Positions 7,861 to 13,505 of a stretch of DNA of 36,590 nt are shown in pieces (within the stretch, counting starts at the first letter, position 1; every line of letters begins with the position of its first letter). Under the pieces are notes generated by a model. That model made no database searches. It saw nothing but the letters and a program-made list of their open reading frames with translations, and had not been told where the DNA came from. The translations under genes were made by a program, and so were the position numbers. This stretch comes from Flavobacterium oncorhynchi. Its GTDB lineage: Bacteria; Bacteroidota; Bacteroidia; Flavobacteriales; Flavobacteriaceae. The stretch is taken from positions 135,244-171,833 of the forward strand of contig NZ_MUHA01000027.1 of assembly GCF_002217355.1 (NCBI RefSeq). Reading direction: 5' to 3'.

Positions 7861-7896
7861 AAAAAAGACTTTGCCTGACCGCAAAGTCTTTTTTTT
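7861..7896. terminator. Bidirectional-looking rho-independent terminator after the blaI/M56 duplication
   Basis: GACTTTGC (7867-7874) pairs with GCAAAGTC (7881-7888) around a 6-base loop. It is flanked by A6 on the left and T8 on the right, so the stem can extend to 14 bp. It ends the + strand operon. Confidence 0.85.
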
Positions 7897-7897
7897 G

Positions 7898-7905
7898 TAT
7901 CTTTG
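7898..7905 (+). promoter_or_regulatory. -7 promoter element TATCTTTG
   Basis: An exact TAnnTTTG match directly after the terminator T-run and 18 bases before the ATG of the small gene at 7923. The -33 box is unclear. Confidence 0.5.
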
Positions 7906-7922
7906 CGCAAAATTAACCTGCG

Positions 7923-8063
7923 ATGTACAAATTTTTAGCCAAATTAAATAAAATACTCTTACCAAGTTTTACCAAACAAGGTTTAGATATTTCTAAAGCA
8001 AAAAAATGGCAAATGGCTATTATTGGTTACAGAGCTTTTATTACTAAACGAGCTTTAGAATAA
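7923..8063 (+). CDS. Small conserved-type basic protein, 46 residues
   Basis: An open frame of 46 codons, starting ATG and ending TAA. It is basic and ends in a helix-like segment, KKWQMAIIGYRAFITKRAL. A -7 promoter element sits 18 bases upstream, just after a terminator, which is good positional support for a real gene. I have seen short Flavobacteriia proteins of this kind beginning MYKFLAKLNK-like, sometimes labelled SsrA-binding protein. It is far too short to be SmpB, and I would not transfer that name. Function unknown. Confidence 0.6.
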   Translation: MYKFLAKLNKILLPSFTKQGLDISKAKKWQMAIIGYRAFITKRALE

Positions 8064-8173
8064 TTGAGTTTAGAATAAAAAACGTCTTTGAATATTGATA
8101 TTAAAAAATCGAATTCAAAACAGCAGCATAACGTAAATGAACCGCAATGAGATAAAATTTGCGTTCACTTTAC

Positions 8174-9031
8174 ATGAATTTCTCCATGAAAAATAAAGAA
8201 TTAAATATCCCTCCAGTTCCTGCAGTACTTTTAGCAATTCTAAGCGTCCAATGCGGTGCCGCAATTGCAAAAACTCTTTTTCCTGCTATTGGAGCAGCTG
8301 GAACAGCCTCTATCCGAATTGGTGTTTCGGCATTGATTTTACTTTTAGCATACAGACCCAATTTAAAGCAGATCAAACCTAACCAATGGAAAATTGTAGT
8401 ACCTTATGGTTTGTGTTTAGGAGCTATGAACTTAACTTTTTATTTGGCTATTGAACGAATCCCAATTGGATTAGCCGTTACTTTAGAATTTATTGGTCCG
8501 CTGTTACTTGCTATAATTGGCTCAAAACGCTTAATTGACTATTGCTGGGTATTATTGGCCGCAGCCGGAATTGTTTTAATAGCACCGTGGTCAAATGACG
8601 CCATAGATACAGTAGGAGTTTTGTTTGCACTTTTGGCTGCAGCGTTATGGGCGACTTACATTATTCTGGGCGGGAAAGTTTCAAAAATAATGCATGGTGG
8701 TCAAGCCGTTGCAACTGGTATGCTGTTTGCCTCGCTGCTAATTTTACCTTTTGGTTTTTATGAAAACGGATTACTTAACCTTACTCCTAAACTTTTTGGT
8801 TATGGCGTTGCCCTTGCCCTTTTGTCAAGTGCAATTCCGTTTACTTTAGAGATGAAAGCACTAGGACAGCTTCCTCCCCGCACATTTAGCATTTTAATGA
8901 GTTTAGAACCGGCCGCCGCTGCAATTTGTGCGTTTCTATTTCTTCAAGAAAAACTAAACTTTTACGAGATCCTAGCAGTAGTTTGTGTTGTATCTGCCTC
9001 TGTCGGCGCTACATTAACAGCAAAACGATAA
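8174..9031 (+). CDS. EamA-family exporter, RhtA-like (threonine/homoserine efflux type)
   Basis: About 285 residues with ten predicted hydrophobic segments in two EamA repeats of the drug/metabolite transporter superfamily. Several stretches match E. coli RhtA as I recall it: the QCGAAIAKTLFP segment near the first helix, LGAMNLTFYLAIERIPIG, AVTLEFIGPL and a C-terminal RTFSILMSLEPA. RhtA exports threonine and homoserine at the inner membrane. Three starts are possible: TTG 8159, ATG 8174 and ATG 8186. I prefer an ATG, because the family normally begins shortly before the first helix. The gene appears monocistronic, with a hairpin terminator shared with the convergent fasciclin gene. Confidence 0.85.
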   Translation: MNFSMKNKELNIPPVPAVLLAILSVQCGAAIAKTLFPAIGAAGTASIRIGVSALILLLAYRPNLKQIKPNQWKIVVPYGLCLGAMNLTFYLAIERIPIGLAVTLEFIGPLLLAIIGSKRLIDYCWVLLAAAGIVLIAPWSNDAIDTVGVLFALLAAALWATYIILGGKVSKIMHGGQAVATGMLFASLLILPFGFYENGLLNLTPKLFGYGVALALLSSAIPFTLEMKALGQLPPRTFSILMSLEPAAAAICAFLFLQEKLNFYEILAVVCVVSASVGATLTAKR

Positions 9032-9038
9032 AAAAACA

Positions 9039-9062
9039 AAAGCCTTGCAAATACAAGGCTTT
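9039..9062. terminator. Hairpin between convergent exporter and fasciclin genes
   Basis: AAGCCTTG (9040-9047) pairs with CAAGGCTT (9054-9061) around a 6-base loop. On the minus strand it is followed by a T-rich run, so it best serves the fasciclin gene but may stop both transcripts. Confidence 0.75.
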
Positions 9063-9095
9063 CATAAACGTAGGTATTGTTTTGGAGATTGTAAA

Positions 9096-9650
9096 TTATT
9101 TCTTTGGCAATAATACTGTGTCAACAACATGAATTACACCATTTGATTGATTGACGTCGGCAATTGTAACTTTAGATTTATTTCCGCTTTCATCACTTAT
9201 ATATAAATCTTTTCCTTTCATCCAAGCCGTTAATGTTCCGCCATTTACCGCTTTTATAGTCGCTTTTCCTTTTCCTTCTTTTATTGCTTTTGCAATGTCT
9301 GATGCATTCCATTTTCCTGCAACAACGTGATAAGTCAAAATATTTTGAAGCATTTTTTTATTCTCTGGTTTTAGCAATGTTTCAACAGTTCCTTTTGGCA
9401 GTTTATCAAAAGCTGCATTCGTTGGGGCAAAAACAGTAAATGGTCCTTTTCCTTGAAGTGTTTCTACTAAATCAGCAGCCTTTACAGCAGCAACCAATGT
9501 TGTATGATCTTTTGAGTTAACGGCATTTTCAATAATATTTTTGTTCGGATACATTGCAGCGCCGCCTACCATTACTGTTTTTTGAGCAAAAGATGTAAAT
9601 CCTAACGCTAAAGTTAAAATTGCTGCAGCTAAAAATTTTCTAGTTTTCAT
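9096..9650 (-). CDS. Secreted fasciclin (FAS1) domain protein
   Basis: 184 residues: a signal peptide (1 to about 22, ending TSFAQ) followed by a single FAS1 domain. The FAS1 hallmarks are clear: the first conserved box FTVFAPTNAAFDKLP around residues 77-91, the central YHVV strand, and the terminal IHVVDTVLLP. FAS1 domains mediate adhesion or binding at the cell surface and in biofilm. No membrane anchor or lipobox cysteine is present, so it is probably periplasmic or released. It sits alone; its upstream region (9651-9861) shows no clear consensus promoter. Confidence 0.92.
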   Translation of the reverse strand: MKTRKFLAAAILTLALGFTSFAQKTVMVGGAAMYPNKNIIENAVNSKDHTTLVAAVKAADLVETLQGKGPFTVFAPTNAAFDKLPKGTVETLLKPENKKMLQNILTYHVVAGKWNASDIAKAIKEGKGKATIKAVNGGTLTAWMKGKDLYISDESGNKSKVTIADVNQSNGVIHVVDTVLLPKK

Positions 9651-9802
9651 AATTAATGTTTTAAGTTATATCTTCATTTACGGAGAACTTTTTCTTTTGG
9701 TTTTAAAGAAATCTGAAATAATCTCAAATAATACTTAAATATTTTCAAAATCGATTATAAAACAAGCTTTTAGCTATCCAAAACTTTTTTAATTATTTTT
9801 AA

Positions 9803-9824
9803 AGAGACGATGATTTTTGTCTCT
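9803..9824. other. AGAGAC/GTCTCT hairpin upstream of exbD-like gene
   Basis: Six-base arms (9803-9808 and 9819-9824) surround a 10-base loop, in the AT-rich divergent region between the fasciclin and ExbD-like genes. On the + strand a T-rich segment follows. It could be a weak terminator or a regulatory hairpin. No consensus promoter is certain in this 211-base gap. Confidence 0.3.
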
Positions 9825-9861
9825 ATTTTATTATTAACTTTAAATTCAAAACCAATTCATT

Positions 9862-10380
9862 ATGGAAAATCTACCTAAAAAAGTCAGAAGTAAAAAGTTA
9901 AACACAAGAGTTGATTTAACCGCAATGGTCAGCGTTTCGTTTTTGCTAATTATATTTTTTATGGTTGTTGGAGAATTGTCTAAGCCAAAAGTCCTTGATT
10001 TTAACTTACCAGATAGGTATCAAGGTTGTGGAGGTGGACCGATTGCGTGTTACAGAGGTGAACGTTTTTACACCATTTTATTAGGAGATAACAATAAAAT
10101 AATAACTTACGATGGTTTATATACTCCAATAAAAAAAGGCAATTATAGTAAAAATGAATTTCGCCAGAATTTAAGACTTACTAATAAAAGAATACTACAA
10201 TATTCAGCTGCAATCGGTAAACCGAACCGAGGCGCTATTGTATTTATAAAACCATCTGAAAAAAGTACGTATGGCAATTTAGTCGATATTTTAGAAGAAA
10301 TAAGACTTGCGAATATAGAAACATATACAATAATAAATGAATTCACACCAGAAGAATCAAAATTACTAGCTTCAAAATAA
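9862..10380 (+). CDS. ExbD/TolR-like protein lacking the conserved membrane aspartate
   Basis: A 172-residue protein with the ExbD/TolR layout: a short basic N-terminus, one membrane helix (about residues 20-38, FLLIIFFMV), then a periplasmic domain ending with a VFIKPSEKSTYGNLVDILEE-like block typical of the family. In ExbD the helix starts with a conserved Asp (D25 in E. coli; MVD in Bacteroidota homologues) that carries protons. Here the aligned motif reads AMVSV, with Ser24 in that place. Two cysteines (C56, C63) lie in a glycine-rich insert just after the membrane. No exbB or tonB is adjacent. It is therefore probably a paralogue that does not drive proton transfer itself, perhaps structural or partnering with a complete ExbBD complex. 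Confidence 0.8.
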   Translation: MENLPKKVRSKKLNTRVDLTAMVSVSFLLIIFFMVVGELSKPKVLDFNLPDRYQGCGGGPIACYRGERFYTILLGDNNKIITYDGLYTPIKKGNYSKNEFRQNLRLTNKRILQYSAAIGKPNRGAIVFIKPSEKSTYGNLVDILEEIRLANIETYTIINEFTPEESKLLASK

Positions 10381-10397
10381 AGCTTCTTGCGAAAACG

Positions 10398-10485
10398 ACT
10401 GGCCCTAGCCCTGATCGAAGCGGCATCCTTTTTCTGGCTCCTTTAGCCAGGAAAAGATATAGCGGAGAGCAGGAAACAGCTCCTT
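10398..10485 (+). ncRNA. Structured RNA-like repeat, copy 1 (Flavo-1-like)
   Basis: The element contains CTAGCCCTGATCGAAG, then ATCCTTTTT, a 12-bp hairpin (10428-10439 with 10445-10456, one G-U), AAAAGATA, TAGCGGAGAGCAGGA and CAGCTCCT. CCTG can pair with the downstream CAGG. A second copy on the opposite strand (12651-12769) keeps the same skeleton with a compensatory change in this pairing. I believe this is the Flavo-1 RNA motif described in Bacteroidetes, but that is from memory and unverified. Confidence 0.6.
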
Positions 10486-10530
10486 AACCTTAAAATACTA
10501 ATTCTTTAAATTCCAAAATCTAATTGGGAT

Positions 10531-10598
10531 GCGCTTCGACTTCGCTCAGCGCGACAACTTGAAACTTGAAACAAAAAAAAAAAAAAACTTGAAACAAT
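10531..10598. repeat. Composite dispersed repeat, second copy
   Basis: CTTCGACTTCGCTCAG (10534-10549) is followed by CGACAA and CTTGAAACTTGAAAC, then a long A-run and another ACTTGAAAC (10587-10595). The same module order occurs on the minus strand at 960-882. The first module can also form a short GCGCT/AGCGC stem. Confidence 0.7.
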
Positions 10599-10609
10599 AA
10601 AATAAAAAA

Positions 10610-10635
10610 AAAGTCCCACATTACTGTGGGACTTT
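10610..10635 (-). terminator. rpsA terminator
   Basis: An 11-bp stem (AAAGTCCCACA at 10610-10620 with its complement at 10625-10635) with a 4-base loop. On the minus strand it is followed by a long T-run. It lies 22 bases beyond the rpsA stop codon. Confidence 0.88.
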
Positions 10636-10656
10636 CTATTTAGAGGAAACTAAGAA

Positions 10657-12435
10657 TTATTTTTTCTCAGTTTTTTCCATTTTAGCTTTTAATGCAGCTA
10701 ATACATCATTATTATCTCCTAAAGTTGCAGCTGGTGCATTAGTAGTAGAGTTAGATGAAGTATTTTCAGTTGCAGCTTTCACGTTTTTCTCTTCTTCTTC
10801 TCTGAAGATAGCAGTGTGAGAAGCAACTACTCTTTTGAATTCTTTGTTGAATTCGATTACTTTGAAATCAGCGGTATCACCTTTTTTCAATTTCTTTCCG
10901 TCTTCTTTTTCAAGGTGACGAGTAGGAATGAAAGCAACGATATCATCTCCGAATTCTACAGTAGCTCCTTTGTCAACGATTTCAGAAATCTCACCATTGT
11001 GGATAGTTCCTACAGCGAAAGAATCTTCGTATTGATCCCAAGGATTAGCAGTAGTTTGTTTGTGACCTAAAGATAATTTACGTCCTTCAACATCTAATTC
11101 TAATACAACTACATCAAGTTTCTCACCAACATTTACAAATTCAGATGGGTGTTTGATTTTCTTAGTCCAAGAAAGGTCAGAAATGTAGATTAATCCATCA
11201 ATTCCTTCTTCTAATTCTACGAAAATACCAAAGTTTGTAAAGTTTCTAACGATACCTGTATGTTTAGAACCTACTGGGTATTTAGAAGTAATGTCAGTCC
11301 ATGGATCTTGAGTTAATTGTTTGATACCTAATGACATCTTACGATCATCTCTGTCAAGAGTTAAGATAACTGCTTCAACAACATCTCCAACTTTCACGAA
11401 GTCCTGAGCAGAACGTAAGTGAGTTGACCATGACATTTCAGAAACGTGGATTAAACCTTCAACACCTTCAGCAACTTCGATAAATGCACCGTAATCAGCG
11501 ATTACTACTACTTTACCTTTTACTTTATCACCAATAGTTAAATTAGCATCTAAAGCATCCCATGGGTGAGCGTTTAATTGTTTCAATCCTAATTGAATTC
11601 TTGTTTTCTCATCATCGAAATCAAGGATTACAACGTTTAATTTTTGGTCTAATTCAAGAACTTCACTTGGGTGGTTGATTCTGCTCCAAGAAAGGTCAGT
11701 AATGTGAATTAATCCGTCAACACCACCTAAGTCAATGAACACACCATAAGAAGTAATGTTTTTAACAACACCTTCTAATACTTGTCCTTTTTGTAATTGA
11801 CCGATGATCTCTTTTTTCTGTACTTCAATATCAGCCTCGATAAGTGCTTTGTGAGATACAACAACGTTTTTGAATTCGTGGTTGATTTTTACCACTTTGA
11901 ATTCCATCATTTTGTTTACATATACATCGTAGTCTCTAATTGGCTTAACGTCAATTTGAGATCCTGGTAAGAACGCCTCGATACCGAATACGTCAACGAT
12001 CATACCTCCTTTAGTTCTACATTTAACAAAACCGTTAACGATTTCTCCAGTTTCATTAGCTGCAATAACTCTATCCCAAGATTTGATAGTACGTGCTTTT
12101 CTGTGAGATAATACTAACTGACCTGTTTTATCCTCACGGATGTCGATTAATACTTCAACTTTGTCACCTACTTTTAAGTTTGGGTTGTAACGGAATTCAT
12201 TTAAAGAAATAACACCTTCAGATTTAGCATTGATATCAACGATAACGTCTCTATCTGTAATTCTAACAACAACTCCTTCAACTACTTCTTCTTGATCTGT
12301 AGCGATGAAAGTTTTTGATACTAGTTCTTCAAACTCTTGTAAGTTTTTCTCATCTACTGCATCAATTCCTTCTTGGAAGTTATGCCAGTTAAAATTTGCT
12401 AAAAACTCTTCTTGTGATTTTAATTGTTCAGACAT
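10657..12435 (-). CDS. rpsA: 30S ribosomal protein S1
   Basis: 592 residues with six successive S1 (OB-fold) domains. Their signature openings can be read in order: VVEGVVVRITDRDVIVD, VNGFVKCRTKGGMIVD, LEGVVKNITSYGVFID, VKGKVVVIADYGAFIE, HTGIVRNFTNFGIFVE and HNGEISEIVDKGATVE. Domains 3-5 have the canonical DGLIH(I/V)S(E/D)LSW ends. S1 binds mRNA on the 30S subunit and helps start translation, which matters in a lineage that uses few Shine-Dalgarno sequences. A longer frame begins at 12477, but ATG 12435 (MSEQLKSQEEF) is preferred, because the upstream part forms a hairpin in the leader and lacks S1 similarity. A consensus promoter is at 12554-12584. Confidence 0.96.
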   Translation of the reverse strand: MSEQLKSQEEFLANFNWHNFQEGIDAVDEKNLQEFEELVSKTFIATDQEEVVEGVVVRITDRDVIVDINAKSEGVISLNEFRYNPNLKVGDKVEVLIDIREDKTGQLVLSHRKARTIKSWDRVIAANETGEIVNGFVKCRTKGGMIVDVFGIEAFLPGSQIDVKPIRDYDVYVNKMMEFKVVKINHEFKNVVVSHKALIEADIEVQKKEIIGQLQKGQVLEGVVKNITSYGVFIDLGGVDGLIHITDLSWSRINHPSEVLELDQKLNVVILDFDDEKTRIQLGLKQLNAHPWDALDANLTIGDKVKGKVVVIADYGAFIEVAEGVEGLIHVSEMSWSTHLRSAQDFVKVGDVVEAVILTLDRDDRKMSLGIKQLTQDPWTDITSKYPVGSKHTGIVRNFTNFGIFVELEEGIDGLIYISDLSWTKKIKHPSEFVNVGEKLDVVVLELDVEGRKLSLGHKQTTANPWDQYEDSFAVGTIHNGEISEIVDKGATVEFGDDIVAFIPTRHLEKEDGKKLKKGDTADFKVIEFNKEFKRVVASHTAIFREEEEKNVKAATENTSSNSTTNAPAATLGDNNDVLAALKAKMEKTEKK

Positions 12436-12453
12436 GCTGATAAAAAATTTGTA

Positions 12454-12496
12454 TTCTGTTTTTCTTGAGTTTCTCAAAGCGATAGAAAAAACAGAA
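12454..12496 (-). promoter_or_regulatory. rpsA leader hairpin
   Basis: The 5' untranslated region can fold with TTCTGTTTTTTCT pairing to AGAAAAACAGAA (one bulge) and an inner TTGAG/CTCAA stem. The hairpin ends 18 bases before the start codon. Such a structure suits autoregulation by S1, as known for rpsA in gammaproteobacteria; for this lineage that is inference. Confidence 0.45.
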
Positions 12497-12553
12497 GTTG
12501 TTTTACATAAATGGTTGATACCTAATGGAAACTCTTCTCTGCCAAAAGGTTTG

Positions 12554-12584
12554 CAAAATTACTACAAATTTCTGTACTTACAAA
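12554..12584 (-). promoter_or_regulatory. Consensus Bacteroidetes promoter of rpsA
   Basis: On the minus strand TTTG (12584-12581), exactly 19 bases, then TAATTTTG (12561-12554). This is a full match to TTTG-N19-TAnnTTTG and predicts a leader of about 110 bases. Confidence 0.8.
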
Positions 12585-12650
12585 ATAAATTCAAATGATT
12601 ATCAGTCAATTGCTCTGAAGCAGACGATTTTGGGTTTTTCAAGGTGTAAA

Positions 12651-12769
12651 GTCCCGCTATCCGTTACAAACGAAGTTCACTGAACTCCGATTAAAATAAA
12701 AGTTAAGTGAAGTAATCTTTTATGCCGAACCCCGGCACAAAAGGATTTTCACTTCTATCGGGGCTAGAT
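12651..12769 (-). ncRNA. Structured RNA-like repeat, copy 2 (Flavo-1-like, with insertion)
   Basis: Read on the minus strand it has CTAGCCCCGATAGAAG, ATCCTTTT, a GC-rich hairpin (TGCCG/CGGCA at 12723-12737), AAAAGAT, then about 47 extra bases carrying an AGTTCA/TGAACT hairpin, then TAACGGATAGCGGGA. Aligned to copy 1 (10398-10485), the CCTG/CAGG pairing becomes CCCG/CGGG, a compensatory T-A to C-G change. It lies upstream of the rpsA promoter in the 482-base gap. Confidence 0.6.
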
Positions 12770-12840
12770 TAGAATATTTAGTAGTTTTTAAGAGTCTTTT
12801 TACTGATTTCTAATAAACCAACAGGTTTACTATCCGTAAC

Positions 12841-12874
12841 TACCTTTGTCAAAGTTTGAAACTTTGACAAAGGT
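12841..12874. repeat. Palindrome ACCTTTGTCAAAGTT / AACTTTGACAAAGGT
   Basis: A 15-bp perfect inverted repeat (12842-12856 with 12860-12874) around 3 bases. Its left edge creates TACCTTTG (12841-12848), a -7-type match, 70 bases before the gene at 12918. It may be a dispersed palindrome, a promoter-associated operator or a leader hairpin. Confidence 0.6.
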
Positions 12875-12917
12875 TTAAAATCAAACTTCTAACGATAATT
12901 TTACTTATTTTTACTTT

Positions 12918-13433
12918 ATGACCATAACACTCGACGAAGTAAAACAAAAAATAGAAACGTTCCATAAAAATGGACAAGTTATCACTGCTGTTTACTGGCT
13001 TTTAAAAAAGTACAATCTCAAAAATAAGAATTTAAAAGGGTTTGAATTTAGAGAAAAAGCAAAACCTGATTTTATTTTAATGACTACTGAAGGCGAATTT
13101 GGAAAACCACAAATTATCAGAATTCCAGAAAACACTTTTGAATTCCCATTAGAATTAATGCTTATCCTTATTGCTCACGAATTGGTTCACGTAAATCAAA
13201 AAACAGTAAAACCCTATGTTCTTGATAAAAATGAACGGGAATGGCAAGCTTATTACGAAATGAATTTTCACAATCTATTTCCACAAGTTCCTGAAATATC
13301 CAATTTTCACAAAAAGTTTTTCGCACAAAAAGGTTTAGAATATTATAACCGAATGGGAGAAGGCTCGGAACTGCAGCAAAAATATGCTCAACAAAAAAAG
13401 CAAGTCGATGATTTGATTATCTCATTAGAATAA
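12918..13433 (+). CDS. Uncharacterised small HExxH protein (putative metallopeptidase-like)
   Basis: 171 residues with no signal peptide or membrane helix, so probably cytoplasmic. The striking feature is HELVH at residues 87-91, at the end of a hydrophobic helix (LELMLILIAHELVHVNQ), followed by acidic residues E106, E108 and E114 in KNEREWQAYYE. This resembles the zinc-binding HExxH plus downstream Glu of gluzincin-type peptidases. I do not recognise a named family, and the protein is smaller than most active peptidases. It could be a minimal peptidase or only share the fold. It has its own transcript: a palindrome lies upstream and a 46-base palindromic terminator downstream. Confidence 0.7.
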   Translation: MTITLDEVKQKIETFHKNGQVITAVYWLLKKYNLKNKNLKGFEFREKAKPDFILMTTEGEFGKPQIIRIPENTFEFPLELMLILIAHELVHVNQKTVKPYVLDKNEREWQAYYEMNFHNLFPQVPEISNFHKKFFAQKGLEYYNRMGEGSELQQKYAQQKKQVDDLIISLE

Positions 13434-13440
13434 ACTCTTA

Positions 13441-13486
13441 AAACAACAAATCCGACAGATTTTAAAATCTGTCGGATTTGTTGTTT
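13441..13486. terminator. Perfect 46-bp palindrome between convergent genes
   Basis: AAACAACAAATCCGACAG with ATTTT makes a 23-base arm followed immediately by its exact complement, giving a 23-bp stem in either RNA strand. It lies between the stop codons at 13433 and 13506 and ends in a T-rich arm on both strands, so it can act as a bidirectional terminator. Its core CCGACAG...CTGTCGG may also be a dispersed repeat. Confidence 0.8.
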
Positions 13487-13505
13487 ATGATACAAACATT
13501 TATTC

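Noticed and set aside
7923..8063. SsrA-binding protein SmpB
   Set aside because: At 46 residues it is about a third of SmpB length and lacks its fold motifs.
10571..10610. A-rich tract as an origin or DNA-uptake site
   Set aside because: It is a poly-A stretch between a dispersed repeat and the rpsA terminator, with no DnaA-box cluster.
12436..12477. Extended start of ribosomal protein S1
   Set aside because: The added residues lie in the leader hairpin, and the protein normally begins near MSEQ; the ATG at 12435 fits better.
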